DNA of 64,000 nt from Pseudomonadota bacterium (GCA_018362935.1 JAHALQ010000004.1:1-64000), one strand, 5' to 3'. Shown: positions 40,390 through 50,048, counted from the stretch's first letter. Numbers and translations are program-made. Notes: a model not told the origin generated them from the letters alone.

Positions 40390-40775
40390 TGAACGAGCAG
40401 ATAGTTACATTTGACTATGCCGAATTTATCGCCGCTTATCCCGAATTTGCGAGTATGACGGAAGCCCAGCTGCAAAACTATTTTGATATTGCAACCGGGA
40501 TTTTGAGCAACCGTATCGGCGTTGTAGTGTGCTGTAAAGAAAAGCTTAAGCGAATGCTCTATCTGCTTACCGCTCATGCGGCATTTTTATTCAATCGCGG
40601 AGCAGGCACAACGGGCGCTATGTCATCAGCGACAGAAGGCTCCGTCAGTGTCGGCTTCGCTGTGCCGCAAAACTTGAATAATGCATGGTTCAACCAAAGT
40701 CAGTACGGACAACTGTTCTGGCAATTGGCCAAGCCTTATATGATGGGGAGATATATCTGTGGCTGCGGGTGTTAA
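40389..40775 (+). CDS. Head-tail connector (DUF4054)
   Basis: 128 residues. FIAAYPEFASMTEAQLQNYFDIAT, then LTAHAAFLFNRG and the C-terminal YGQLFWQLAKPYMMG give the DUF4054 signature. This adaptor joins the portal ring. Confidence 0.85.
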   Translation: MNEQIVTFDYAEFIAAYPEFASMTEAQLQNYFDIATGILSNRIGVVVCCKEKLKRMLYLLTAHAAFLFNRGAGTTGAMSSATEGSVSVGFAVPQNLNNAWFNQSQYGQLFWQLAKPYMMGRYICGCGC

Positions 40776-41301
40776 ATTTACAGGTGGCGGAAAATTGCTG
40801 ACGAAGCTTAAAAAAATGGCTAAAAACAGCAAAAAAGCGCGATTGACAGCGGGTTTTTATAAAGACGCCAAATATGCAGACGGCACGCCCGTTGCACAGG
40901 TTGCTGCATGGAATAATTTTGGGACGCTTCGTGAAGACGGCAGCGAGTTTATTCCTCCTCGTCCGTTTTTTACAGATGCCATTAACGAAAATAAAGACAA
41001 ATGGGCGGAGGGGTTAGGCAAAAGGCTCAAAGCCAATGGTATGGATATCGAAAACGCCATGAAACGCGTCGGCGAAGAAATGCGAGCGGATATTCAGGAT
41101 AAAATTGAACACAATAATTATGTACCTAACTCCCCAGTTACTATTAACGGGGTGTACCATAAGAGTAAAAAAACAGGTAAAGTCTTTGAAATAAAAGGAA
41201 AGGGTGTCAATAGCCCTTTAAGAAATACCCGCCATATGAGGGACAGCGTAGGATATCAATACAATGATGAATCTCCACAATATCGTCAGGGGGGCGATTA
41301 A
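40759..41301 (+). CDS. Tail-completion / neck protein (HK97 gp10-like)
   Basis: 180 residues from GTG 40759 (GGGGAG eight bases upstream). Segments LTAGFYKDAKYADGTPVAQVAAWNNFG and IPPRPFFTDAI match gp10-type neck proteins (G...G.P.a.va.....G....PPRPF). Joins head and tail. Confidence 0.8.
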   Translation: MAAGVKFTGGGKLLTKLKKMAKNSKKARLTAGFYKDAKYADGTPVAQVAAWNNFGTLREDGSEFIPPRPFFTDAINENKDKWAEGLGKRLKANGMDIENAMKRVGEEMRADIQDKIEHNNYVPNSPVTINGVYHKSKKTGKVFEIKGKGVNSPLRNTRHMRDSVGYQYNDESPQYRQGGD

Positions 41302-41650
41302 CGCCGTCAACCCCGACCAAGAGGTCACAATCAAGGTCAATAAAGGCAATCAGCATTTTCCCGGCGGCATTGTCAAGCCGGTGTGGGAAGAAACAACCGC
41401 CAAAGCGCAGGTTCAGCCTGTAAGTTCTTACGAAATCCAGTTTATCGACAATTATGTTGCCAGTTCGGTTTATAAGAACTTTTATCTGTTCGGCTCTTAT
41501 CCCGGGCTGAGCAGGCGGAGTGAAACCGGCGGCGATATTATCAGCTGGAACGGCTTTGACTGGTATATCGACAGTGTGCCGGAAGAATGGAATACCGTCG
41601 GCTGGACGAAAGTCCGCGGCGTGCAGCAATTATCGCAGGAAGAAGCATGA
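41264..41650 (+). CDS. Neck/tail-connector protein
   Basis: 128 residues starting within the end of the preceding gene. Segments SSYEIQFIDNYVASSVYKNFYLFG and DWYIDSVPEEWNTVGWTKVRGV occur in small collar-type proteins at this locus. Function by position. Confidence 0.6.
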   Translation: MMNLHNIVRGAINAVNPDQEVTIKVNKGNQHFPGGIVKPVWEETTAKAQVQPVSSYEIQFIDNYVASSVYKNFYLFGSYPGLSRRSETGGDIISWNGFDWYIDSVPEEWNTVGWTKVRGVQQLSQEEA

Positions 41651-42141
41651 CCGACCACGATATATATGTCGCCATTGAGGCTATGCTGGTGAAATATACT
41701 GGTGTTAAGGTTGACAATGTCCTGCGGGCTTATCCGGGGCGTCGCGTCTGTCTGCCGCCGAATAACGACTACATCATTATGACGCTGACGAACTCACAGC
41801 GGCTCGATACGCCGTCAGCCGAATGGAACGCTGACACTTACACGGTTATTCAAGACCGAGAAGGCATTATGCAGCTTGATTTCTTCGGAAAGAATGCGGC
41901 AGTGCGGGCGAATGCGGTTGTCGATTTATCCCGCAGTCCGATTTTATGCGACTTTTTACAACCTTTTAATATTCAGGTGCTTTATGCCGATGATGTTTCC
42001 AACACAACGGGAATAAGTCCTGAAAAAAACTATGTCGAGAGGCGGACAGTACAGCTTCACCTTAACTATGCAACCGATGTCTCGGTCGAAGTAGACACCT
42101 TCACGGCTGCTGAACTTAACATTTTTGAAACGGAGTTATAA
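41647..42141 (+). CDS. Neck terminator protein (gp12-like)
   Basis: 164 residues from ATG 41647 (ATGA overlap). Segments YPGRRVCLPPNNDYIIMTL, QLDFFGKNAAVRANAVVDLSRSPILCDFLQP fit the phage neck-terminator family (LIC_12616-like), located upstream of the sheath gene. Confidence 0.75.
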   Translation: MTDHDIYVAIEAMLVKYTGVKVDNVLRAYPGRRVCLPPNNDYIIMTLTNSQRLDTPSAEWNADTYTVIQDREGIMQLDFFGKNAAVRANAVVDLSRSPILCDFLQPFNIQVLYADDVSNTTGISPEKNYVERRTVQLHLNYATDVSVEVDTFTAAELNIFETEL

Positions 42142-42144
42142 AAT

Positions 42145-43629
42145 ATGACAATTCCTGCAAGCGAACTTGTAGATTTGCAGCCGCGTACCCTTGGCGGCGG
42201 ATTGGCCGGCATTGAATTAAACGGGTTGCTGCTAAGCAATTCCGCTGATTTGCCCGCCAATATGGTTTATCCTTTCGGTTCCCCGGACGCTGTAAGCAAT
42301 TATTTTGGTGCAGAAAGCGCCGAGGCTTCTTTGGCAAACGGTTATTTCTTGGCTGATGACAACAAGCAGAAAAGCCCGACCACGCTTTATTTTTACCGTT
42401 TTATAGGTGAGGCTGCCGCCGGTTGGCTGCGCGGGGCAAGAGTAACGGCTGATGTCAGCGCTTTTCAGGCAATTACCGACGGGGGATTGAATTTGGTTAT
42501 TGACGGTTCGCCCGTTGCCTTGGCAGAAATCAATTTGAGTGCGGCAACGAGCTATTCGGCAGTTGCCGAGGCAATTCAGGCCAAGATGACCGGCGGTGCA
42601 ACTGTTACATACAATTCTAATTTCGGTGCTTTTGTGATTACTTCCGGTACAACCGGAGCAAACAGTTCAGTTGCTTATGCTTCTCCCGCATCAACCGGCA
42701 CGGATTTATCGGCTCTGATGAATCTGACCGAAGTGGACGGAGCAATTACCTCGACAGGTTCGGCAGCTAAGACCTTGACCGAAGCCATGCAGGCGGCAAT
42801 CAAGTCCAATCAGAACTGGGTAACTTTTATGCCTGTGTTCCAAGAAACCGACGAGCAGAAACAGGAACTTGGTGCTTGGTGCAATTCTAAAGGGACAAGA
42901 TTTGCTTATATCGCCAATGAAATCAACGGTAACGCGCTTGTTCCGAATAATGCCGCATGTTTTGCGCAAAAGGTTAAAGATTATTACGGTATTTTCAATG
43001 CTTACAATACTAAGGCTTTTTGCGCTTTGGCTATGGGGTATGCCGCGTCAATGGATTTGGAGCGTACCAACGGGCGCAAGGCTTTTGCCTATCGTTCACA
43101 AGCTGGTCTGGCTTATACCGTTGATGATGCAGAAGACGCAAGGGCTTTGTTGGGGAACGGTTATAATTTCTACGGTTCTTATGCCACGGCGGCCGAAGAA
43201 TTTACCTTAGCCCAGAACGGACAGATTTCCGGCAATGCCAAATGGTTTGACACTTATCTCGGGCAGATTTGGCTTAAAGCCCGCATGCAGGCGGCTTGGC
43301 TGACAGTTCTTAAAAACGCCAATACGCTTCCGTTTAATGTAGACGGATATTCCGCGATTTATGCAGGTTCGATTGATGTTATTAACGCCGGCTTAAATGC
43401 CGGCTTAATTATACCCGGCGTTAATTTGTCCGCGGCGCAGATTGACCAAGTCAACCGCGAAGCCGGTATGGACATTTCCGAGGCCTTGTATACGCAGGGT
43501 TGGTATTTGCAAATTCCCGATGCCGACACACAAACCCGTGTTGCCCGCGGCCCGCTGCATCCGAACTTCTGGTATTGCGACGGCGGGTCAATTCAGACCA
43601 TTCAAGGCACTTCAACCACTATTTTGTAA
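42145..43629 (+). CDS. Contractile tail sheath protein (DUF3383)
   Basis: 494 residues. DUF3383 pattern: N-terminal LSNSADLPANMVYPFGS, central YGIFNAYNTKAFCALAMGYAASMDLERTNGRKAFAYRSQAGL, and C-terminal GWYLQIPDADTQTRVARGPL. This protein forms the contractile sheath and thereby defines the phage as a myovirus. Confidence 0.9.
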   Translation: MTIPASELVDLQPRTLGGGLAGIELNGLLLSNSADLPANMVYPFGSPDAVSNYFGAESAEASLANGYFLADDNKQKSPTTLYFYRFIGEAAAGWLRGARVTADVSAFQAITDGGLNLVIDGSPVALAEINLSAATSYSAVAEAIQAKMTGGATVTYNSNFGAFVITSGTTGANSSVAYASPASTGTDLSALMNLTEVDGAITSTGSAAKTLTEAMQAAIKSNQNWVTFMPVFQETDEQKQELGAWCNSKGTRFAYIANEINGNALVPNNAACFAQKVKDYYGIFNAYNTKAFCALAMGYAASMDLERTNGRKAFAYRSQAGLAYTVDDAEDARALLGNGYNFYGSYATAAEEFTLAQNGQISGNAKWFDTYLGQIWLKARMQAAWLTVLKNANTLPFNVDGYSAIYAGSIDVINAGLNAGLIIPGVNLSAAQIDQVNREAGMDISEALYTQGWYLQIPDADTQTRVARGPLHPNFWYCDGGSIQTIQGTSTTIL

Positions 43630-43640
43630 AGGATTAGAAA

Positions 43641-44081
43641 ATGGCAAGAAAATTCAGCATCACTTCGGCAAATGCCAGCGTTCAGTTGGTAAATGCCCTT
43701 TTTCCGGCAGGGTTGAAGTTTGAAAACTTTGCGGTTGACAACGGTTGGACGCAAGAACTCATTCAGCAGATTGAAGCCCGTATGGGTATTGACGGCTATA
43801 TCTCTTTCGGTTATACACCCAGCCCCAAGCCCATCAGTTTCCAGTTCCAGCCCAACAGCGCAACGGTAGACCGTTTGGATTATCTGGTTCAGACGCAGGA
43901 TATGGCACGCGAGGCCATTGTCTGCCAAATTGTTATCACACTTAAATCAATTAAGAAAATTGTGACGCTGACAAACGGCGCTTGTACGACCAATAAGCTG
44001 TTGCCGAATGCAGCACGCGTTCTCGACCCGATGCAGTATGATTTTGTATTTGAGTCAGTCAATGTTGCTCCTATGGCTTAA
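43641..44081 (+). CDS. Tail tube protein (DUF3277)
   Basis: 146 residues. MARKFSITSANASVQLVNA start, GYISFGYTPSPKPISFQFQPNSATVDRLD and PDGACTTN-like turn fit DUF3277, the inner tube partner of DUF3383 sheaths. AAAGGATTA upstream. Confidence 0.88.
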   Translation: MARKFSITSANASVQLVNALFPAGLKFENFAVDNGWTQELIQQIEARMGIDGYISFGYTPSPKPISFQFQPNSATVDRLDYLVQTQDMAREAIVCQIVITLKSIKKIVTLTNGACTTNKLLPNAARVLDPMQYDFVFESVNVAPMA

Positions 44082-44091
44082 GAGGTGAGAA

Positions 44092-44565
44092 ATGAGAAAA
44101 ACCAAAGAAATTAAAATTGAAACCCAAAACCGCGACCAAGGCAAACGCTTCCGCATTACCGAAATGTCGGCTTGCGCGCAGGAACGCTGGGCAACAAGGG
44201 CTGTTCTGGCTTTACTTAATTCCGGCTTGGAGCTTCCGGAAGGCATTTCTGCCGAAGATTTGCAAGGTTCTTCGGGCTTGGCAAAACTCTTAAGTATGGG
44301 CGTTAAAGCGTTTTCCAATGTCAAATACGAATACGCTGAACCGCTCTATGCCGAGCTTTTGAAATGCGTTGAATATCTCGGAACTCAAGGAGATGCGGTC
44401 AGCAGACCTTTGACTGAAGAAACGGCTGACGAAGTGATTGAAGAAGTCACTACGTTGTTTTTACTTCGCAAAGAAGTCTTAAGCCTGCATTTTGATTTTT
44501 TATTGGACGGCGGGAGCTTGATATCAGCTTCCCGCGAAGAGAAAGCAGCTCCGCAGAATATGTAA
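44092..44565 (+). CDS. Tail assembly chaperone, short (G) form
   Basis: 157 residues ending at TAA/TGT boundary 44563-44565. Helical chaperone located between tube and tape-measure genes, the position of lambda G. The slippery heptamer T-TTT-TTA at 44496-44502 (in frame with Asp135-Phe136-Leu137) leads into a -1 frame giving the long form. Confidence 0.82.
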   Translation: MRKTKEIKIETQNRDQGKRFRITEMSACAQERWATRAVLALLNSGLELPEGISAEDLQGSSGLAKLLSMGVKAFSNVKYEYAEPLYAELLKCVEYLGTQGDAVSRPLTEETADEVIEEVTTLFLLRKEVLSLHFDFLLDGGSLISASREEKAAPQNM

Positions 44566-44735
44566 ACATCTCGCCGCTGATTGCGGTAATCGTCAGCCAG
44601 AAGCAGGCAACGCTTAACGAACTTGAAACCGTCTATGGTTTTGAAGATGCCTTGAATATGTATGAAGTCATCGCCATAGACGCCTATAACGAATATCAGG
44701 CCTCGGAAAGGGCTAAAAATGGCACAAACTCTTGA
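44092..44735 (+). CDS. Tail assembly chaperone, -1 frameshifted (GT) form
   Basis: After decoding TTA (44500-44502), a -1 slip continues at ATT 44502 and adds 77 residues (total about 214) ending at TGA 44733-44735. The extra part (ELDISFPRRESSSAEYVNI, then LNELETVYGFEDALNMYEVIAIDAYNEYQA) has the T-domain pattern Y..ED.L.M.E...ID..NE..A. Its last 17 bases overlap the tape measure start. Slip site on the sequence; efficiency unknown. Confidence 0.8.
44496..44502 (+). promoter_or_regulatory. Programmed -1 frameshift slippery site U-UUU-UUA
   Basis: The heptamer TTTTTTA is in the X-XXY-YYZ phase (GAT TTT TTA). Frame 0 ends 60 bases later, the -1 frame stays open to 44735 and encodes the chaperone T domain. 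Confidence 0.85.
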
Positions 44736-46125
44736 TACATTGGTTGTTGAACTGTTTTTGAACAGTTCTGCTTTTGCCGCGCAAAGCAAAGGCGTTGAGA
44801 AAGCGCTTAACGGCATCAAAGCCGCAGCACAGGCGACAGGTCTTGTGGTTGCGGCGATGTTTGTCAAATCGGGTATCTCGCAATTTGTGGCGCAGGCTCA
44901 AGAATTGGGCAACCTGAGCCGCTCAGTGCGGGAAAACACCGAAGACTTGCAGGCTTGGGGTGAGGCTGTTAAGCGCGAGGGCGGAACGGCAGAGGGTTTT
45001 AACGCAACGGTAAAAAAGCTGAGCGATGACCTGATGTCGATTCCGCTCACTGGCGGCAACTCTCCGCTTTTGGGCGGGTTAACCCGTTTAGGTGTGCAGT
45101 TCCGCAATCTTGACGGCTCCGTGCGTAAGCCTTTGGCAGTCTTAAAAGACTTGTCTTCTCGTTTTCAAGGTATGAGTGCTGCCCAATCACTGGCCATAGG
45201 TAAGAAGCTTGGTTTGGATGAACCGACAATCCGGCTGTTGCAAAAAGGCAGAAAAGGCCTAGACGAATTACTGGTCAAGTATAAAGAGCTTGGTGTGATG
45301 TCCAATCAGGATGTCAAGACCGGCGAACGCCTGAAAAAGATGTTTCTGGATTACCAACAGGTTATTACCGCGCTTGGTTTGCGGTTTGTCAGGCTCTTTC
45401 TTCCGGCAGCAGAAAAAGTAAGCCAATGGCTGACAACGGCGGCCAAATGGGTTCGGCAGCACGGGCGAGCTGTTGAGGCAGCAATCATCGCGATAGGATT
45501 GGCAATATCGAACACTCTTGTTCCGGCATTATTAAAACTGGCTTTTAATCCTGTTCTTCTGGGATTGGCTTTGATGTCAACGGCTCTTTTCCTTTTGGTT
45601 GAAGACTTTATGGCGTGGAAAAAGGGGGCAGACAGTGCTTTTAGCGAAGTTTGGGAGTGGTTTTCAAAAATTGAAGAAAAATGGCCAGATTTAGCTATTG
45701 CCGGTAGACAAGCTGCGGAATGGGTAAAAGTAGCGTGGGAAAGCCTTCCCGAGGTTATTGGCGATGTTGCGAATGCAATAGAAATAATCGTTAGCGGTTT
45801 AACTAAATTATTTAAGGGGGCATATAAGGCCGTCGGTTGGGTTGGCGCAAAAATAGCTGAATTCCAACAAGATGATTACGAATATGCCGGTGTTTTTGAA
45901 CGGGCAAGAGCGGGCAAGTTGATTCCAACTGTCCCCAAAGGTTTAATGGGGGGGCGGGGCTTCACACCTATCACAAATCAGAATTCACGAACCCAAAATA
46001 TTAATTACAACGCACCTATATATTTACAGACAAATGATAGAAACATGGCAGATATAGGACGAAGTTTGCCTAACCAAACTCCTTTAATGCGAACGGTTTA
46101 CCAATCAGACGGACAAATGGATTAA
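44719..46125 (+). CDS. Tape measure protein (short)
   Basis: 468 residues. Ala-rich helical N-terminus (SSAFAAQSKGVEKALNGIKAAAQATG), a central hydrophobic pair (IIAIGLAISNTLVPALLKLAFNPVLLGLALMSTALFLL, around residues 255-290) and a disordered C-terminus. Tail length scales with this protein; its small size suggests a short contractile tail. Located after the frameshifted chaperone. Confidence 0.82.
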   Translation: MAQTLDTLVVELFLNSSAFAAQSKGVEKALNGIKAAAQATGLVVAAMFVKSGISQFVAQAQELGNLSRSVRENTEDLQAWGEAVKREGGTAEGFNATVKKLSDDLMSIPLTGGNSPLLGGLTRLGVQFRNLDGSVRKPLAVLKDLSSRFQGMSAAQSLAIGKKLGLDEPTIRLLQKGRKGLDELLVKYKELGVMSNQDVKTGERLKKMFLDYQQVITALGLRFVRLFLPAAEKVSQWLTTAAKWVRQHGRAVEAAIIAIGLAISNTLVPALLKLAFNPVLLGLALMSTALFLLVEDFMAWKKGADSAFSEVWEWFSKIEEKWPDLAIAGRQAAEWVKVAWESLPEVIGDVANAIEIIVSGLTKLFKGAYKAVGWVGAKIAEFQQDDYEYAGVFERARAGKLIPTVPKGLMGGRGFTPITNQNSRTQNINYNAPIYLQTNDRNMADIGRSLPNQTPLMRTVYQSDGQMD

Positions 46126-46130
46126 TTGAT

Positions 46131-46754
46131 ATGAATGTCAACCAGATAAAAGATTTAGCTGGGCAAGTTCAGAATTTTGCAACACGCCGGTTGCCGGGGT
46201 TTGCTGATGTCGAAAACTGGCTGCGTGGCGAATGGACAGTGCGGGACAGTCAAACCCGTAAAAAAATCTGTGAGTTTGATACGTTTATCAGTTATTCCGC
46301 CAGAAAAACCTCATCCGTCCCGTCAAACCAAATAGAGCAAGGAAGCTTTGCTGCTTATAACAAGATAAATAATCCGGCGGAGTTTTCGGTAACGCTGGCC
46401 AAATCGGGCAGCTCTACCGTACTCAACAGCGTTCTTGTTGCCTTAAATGATTACAGCGAATCAACCAAGCTTGTCGATTTGGTGTTGCCGTTCCGAACTT
46501 ATAAAAATTTGAATGTTGTTTCGGTCAGCCATGGTATCAGCGAGGGCGCGGCGGTTAATCTGCTGGTAGTTGAACTGACACTCAAGGAAATTAAGCAGAC
46601 GGCGCGGCAATATACTTCCCTTGCGATGCCCGCATCCAACGTAAAAAATGCGGGAGATGCCGATACCGTTAATAGCGGGCGTCAGCAAGCCAAACAGCCT
46701 GATGCGGCTCTGATGGTGCAAATTGAGAATAAAATAAAGGAATGGTTCAAATGA
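46131..46754 (+). CDS. Baseplate / tail hub-proximal protein
   Basis: 207 residues. Dit-like N-terminal features with VENWLRGEWTVRDSQTRKKICEFDTFISYSARKTS and NPAEFSVTLAKSG; a beta-sheet core followed by a polar tail. Located between tape measure and plug protein, the site of the distal tail protein in this group. Confidence 0.65.
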   Translation: MNVNQIKDLAGQVQNFATRRLPGFADVENWLRGEWTVRDSQTRKKICEFDTFISYSARKTSSVPSNQIEQGSFAAYNKINNPAEFSVTLAKSGSSTVLNSVLVALNDYSESTKLVDLVLPFRTYKNLNVVSVSHGISEGAAVNLLVVELTLKEIKQTARQYTSLAMPASNVKNAGDADTVNSGRQQAKQPDAALMVQIENKIKEWFK

Positions 46755-47047
46755 TAGTCGAAGTTCCTTTGTCACCCCTGCCAAGTCAGGAATTAAGCCT
46801 TGTGCTGGGTAATCAGGATGTGACTGTCCGCGTCTTGACCCATGGCGATTATCTGTATCTTGATATCTTAAAAGAAAATGAGCCGGTCATTCTAGGACAA
46901 ATAATCGTCACCGGACAAAATATCCTGCCTGCGGGCTTGTCTGATTTTAGCGGCAACTTCCAAATGGTCGACCTCAACGGTGACAGCGACCCGGTTTATA
47001 GCGGCTTAGGAACGCAGTTTCGGCTTTTATATAATGATGAGGCATAA
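46751..47047 (+). CDS. Baseplate plug-like protein
   Basis: 98 residues from ATG 46751 (overlaps the preceding TGA). Pattern of small beta-rich proteins LPSQELSLVLGNQDVTVRVLTHGDYLYLDIL and GLSDFSGNFQMVDLNGDSDPVYSGLGTQFRLLY, matching the cyanophage-type baseplate plug family. Confidence 0.75.
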   Translation: MIVEVPLSPLPSQELSLVLGNQDVTVRVLTHGDYLYLDILKENEPVILGQIIVTGQNILPAGLSDFSGNFQMVDLNGDSDPVYSGLGTQFRLLYNDEA

Positions 47048-47904
47048 TGTCGTTTACCAAAAAAATCGTAGAAGTGCGGATTACGTTGACTTCAGGCACC
47101 TTTTCCGGTAGTGCGAATACAAAGATAATACGAGGGCTTCCGGTTAAAGTTGAGATAAGCAATCCAGGCTTTCCGGCAATGAGCAGCGCGACAATATCCA
47201 TTTCCGGCATAAATCAGGATGATTTGGAAGCGCTGACTTTTCTTGCTTTCCGTCCGTTGACTTACGCGCAAGGCAATATTTTGTCGGTCTATGGGGGCGA
47301 TGAAGAGACCGGGCTGTCCTTAGCTTTTATGGGGAATATTGTCACTTCCGTGCCCAATTATAATGCGGCGCCGAATGTGACACTTGAAATTGAAGCTATG
47401 GCGGGATACTACGCTAAACTGTTAGCCGTGCCTCCCTATACATTTAAGGGCAGTATTCCCGTCGCCTCTGTTTTGCAGGATATTTGCGAGCAGGCGGGAT
47501 TGGTGTTTGTTAATGAGGGCGAAACGAAATCCATACTCAATCCATATTTAAAAGGTTCGCCATTGCAAAAAATCATCACTTTGGCGAACAGCTACAATCT
47601 CAATATCGCTCTAACCGGCGAAACCGTAACGCTGAAATCCTCTCAGGGCAACAACAGGGTTGTTACTGTTCTTAACTCGAACAGCGGAATGATTGGGTAT
47701 CCCGATTTTACGGCGAATGGTATCCGGGTTAAGTCCGAATATTTGCCGACTGTCAATGTCGGAGATTTTATTAAAGTTGAAAGTGCTGTTCCCAAGGCAA
47801 CAGGCTTATGGAGCATTATCAGCATAAATCATTCTTTGGGGGCGCATATGGATGATGCGCCTTGGTTTACAACAATTGAAGCCAATTATCCGGGGGGATT
47901 ATGA
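47047..47904 (+). CDS. Baseplate hub protein (gp27-like)
   Basis: 285 residues. Repeated beta-barrel domains: VKVEISNPGFPAMSSATISISGINQDDLEALTF, then VTLEIEAMAGYYAKL and QDICEQAGLVF..GETVTLKSSQ. Position between the plug and the spike supports a hub. Confidence 0.78.
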   Translation: MSFTKKIVEVRITLTSGTFSGSANTKIIRGLPVKVEISNPGFPAMSSATISISGINQDDLEALTFLAFRPLTYAQGNILSVYGGDEETGLSLAFMGNIVTSVPNYNAAPNVTLEIEAMAGYYAKLLAVPPYTFKGSIPVASVLQDICEQAGLVFVNEGETKSILNPYLKGSPLQKIITLANSYNLNIALTGETVTLKSSQGNNRVVTVLNSNSGMIGYPDFTANGIRVKSEYLPTVNVGDFIKVESAVPKATGLWSIISINHSLGAHMDDAPWFTTIEANYPGGL

Positions 47905-48530
47905 ATACACTTTTTTCGCAGCGACAACCGAATACAACATCTTCCGATTATAACAGTCTTAATTTTGCGATTTGGCAACAGCTGGCTCAGGTAAACACAA
48001 TGGAACTGGCTGTCGTGGTAGCGGTTAATGATGATAACACTCTAGATGCAAAGCCTTTACTTAACACTTTAACGCCGGACAACGAAGCTGTTGAGCCTAC
48101 TGTTATACACAATATTCCTTATCTCAGAATTCAGGCTGGGGGGAATGCCATTAAAATCAAGCCTCAGATAAGAGATATAGGCTTAATCGGCTACTGCCAG
48201 CGGGATATTTCCGGCATTCTCAGTTCTAAAGGTCAGGCAAATCCTCAAAGTAACCGAAAATTCAGCAATTCGGACGCGGTTTATATCTACTCTGTCGTCA
48301 ATCTGGCAGCAGAACCAATCCGTTATATAGAAATTAGCGATAATCAGATAACCGTTAACGGAAATGTGCCACTGGTTATCAACGCGTCAGCCATGACCGT
48401 AAACGCTGATTTGACCGTCAACGGCAATATAAAAGCAACCGGAGATGTCACAGCAGGCAGCATTAGCCTTAAAAATCATCTTCATGGCGGCGTGACCCCC
48501 GGAGACGGATTGACGGGAGCACCTCAATGA
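47901..48530 (+). CDS. Baseplate spike (gpV/Gp138-type)
   Basis: 209 residues. N-terminal OB-like domain with VVAVNDDNTLDAKPLLNTLT, then a repeated beta-helix tail (ITVNGNVPLVINASAMTVNADLTVNGNI) ending HLHGGVTPGDGLTGAPQ, a typical tip with His/Gly for metal. It punctures the outer membrane. Confidence 0.82.
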   Translation: MNTLFSQRQPNTTSSDYNSLNFAIWQQLAQVNTMELAVVVAVNDDNTLDAKPLLNTLTPDNEAVEPTVIHNIPYLRIQAGGNAIKIKPQIRDIGLIGYCQRDISGILSSKGQANPQSNRKFSNSDAVYIYSVVNLAAEPIRYIEISDNQITVNGNVPLVINASAMTVNADLTVNGNIKATGDVTAGSISLKNHLHGGVTPGDGLTGAPQ

Positions 48531-48868
48531 CATCACTACTTTTAACACCCGACTGGGATTTACAGCTTGATGACATGGGGAATATCGCAACCGTAACGGG
48601 CGGCTTACAAACGGCGCAAGACGTTGCCACTTCTTGCCGCGTATGGAAAGGTGAGGCGCTTTACGATACCGAGCGGGGCGTGCCGTATAAAGAAGATATT
48701 TTTGCGCAACGTCCCAATCTGTCGCTTTTGCAGGCAGATTTTGAAACAGAAGCCAAACGCATTAAAGGAGTGGCTTCGGTTGAGGTTGTTGCGGAGAGCT
48801 TCATTGATAGAAAGTTGGTTCCGGATATTCGCATAGCACTTGAAAACGGTGAGGAATACAATGTATGA
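48527..48868 (+). CDS. Baseplate wedge protein (gp25-like)
   Basis: 113 residues. TPDWDLQLDDMGNIATVTGG..., CRVWKGEALYDTERGVPYKEDIF... match the gp25/W family of wedge proteins. Start ATG overlaps the spike's stop. Confidence 0.8.
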   Translation: MTSLLLTPDWDLQLDDMGNIATVTGGLQTAQDVATSCRVWKGEALYDTERGVPYKEDIFAQRPNLSLLQADFETEAKRIKGVASVEVVAESFIDRKLVPDIRIALENGEEYNV

Positions 48869-50048
48869 TTTAGAATTTACAGATAAAGGCGTGATTGCGC
48901 CGCCGACGTCAGAAATAAAAAAGGACGTGCAGGCTTTATTTATTAAAGCATTTGGTGAGGGGTTGAATTTAGATGATTCAACCCCTCAAGGCTATCTGAT
49001 TGACGGCATAACCAATATTATCGCCAATAAGAATGCTAACATGATTTATTTAATAAATCAGTTTAACCCGTCTTTTGCCCGCGGAATATGGCAGAATGCA
49101 CTGGGAAATTTATATTTCCTACAAAGAAAAAGCGCGACGCCAACAATTGTCCAGTGTGTTTGTACAGGTTTGCCGGGTACAGTTATTCCGGGATTGGACA
49201 ATCCAACGGGAGCAGCTCAGATACAAAATGGTGGCGGCGATATATTTGTCTGTACATCAACCGGGATTATTCCGGCAAATGGCAGCATTATGCTCCAGTT
49301 CCAGTCAGCGGCGTTGGGAGAAATTCCGGCCCCGGCAAATTCGGTTAACCGCATTTATCGCCAGATTCAAGGCTGGGATACAGTCAATAACCCTACTGCC
49401 GGAGTTTTAGGCTCAAATCAGGAAAGCCGTTCAGCATATGAAAACAGGCGTAAAAATTCGCTGGCTTTATACGCAACAGGCTCACGGGAAGCAGTTTATT
49501 CTCGGGTATTTAATGTAGAGAATGTAACTGATGTTGTCGTTGTTGAGAATGACAGTTCAGAACCGGCAATAATCCAGGGGGTAAGTTTAGTCAGAAATTC
49601 TATTTATGTGATAGTAAACGGCGGAGATAACACAACCATTGCCGAAGCGATTCGCAAGTCAAAGAGCGGCGGCTGCGCAACGAATGGAGATATTTCCGTT
49701 TTACTGCCCGGCACTTACATTCCTATTCAATTCAGCCGACCGCAGAACACAAATGTTTATGTTCAGGTAACTTTAGATAAAGATGAGAATACGCCCGAAA
49801 ATTATGAAGAATTGATTAAAAATGCGATTGTAGCCAATTTTAACGGTTCTGACGGGGCATCAGGCATAACAATTGGTCAGTCGATATATGCCAGCCGGTT
49901 TTATTGCCCGCTGACTGCGTTAGCTCTCAATATCGTTGCAATTAAGGTTTCTGCGGACAATGCAACTTGGAAGGATGCTTTAAACTTTAATCTTAACGAG
50001 TTGCCGGTAACAGATACTGAAAATATTACAGTGATTGTCAATGAATAA
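48861..50048 (+). CDS. Baseplate wedge protein J-like
   Basis: 395 residues from ATG 48861 (GAGGAATACA upstream). N-terminal QALFIKAFGEGLNLDDSTPQGYLIDGIT, central GSRESRSAYENRRKNSLALYATGSREAVYSRVFNVENVTDVVVVEN and the C-terminal J-domain fit the family. Makes the baseplate wedge. Confidence 0.88.
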   Translation: MYDLEFTDKGVIAPPTSEIKKDVQALFIKAFGEGLNLDDSTPQGYLIDGITNIIANKNANMIYLINQFNPSFARGIWQNALGNLYFLQRKSATPTIVQCVCTGLPGTVIPGLDNPTGAAQIQNGGGDIFVCTSTGIIPANGSIMLQFQSAALGEIPAPANSVNRIYRQIQGWDTVNNPTAGVLGSNQESRSAYENRRKNSLALYATGSREAVYSRVFNVENVTDVVVVENDSSEPAIIQGVSLVRNSIYVIVNGGDNTTIAEAIRKSKSGGCATNGDISVLLPGTYIPIQFSRPQNTNVYVQVTLDKDENTPENYEELIKNAIVANFNGSDGASGITIGQSIYASRFYCPLTALALNIVAIKVSADNATWKDALNFNLNELPVTDTENITVIVNE

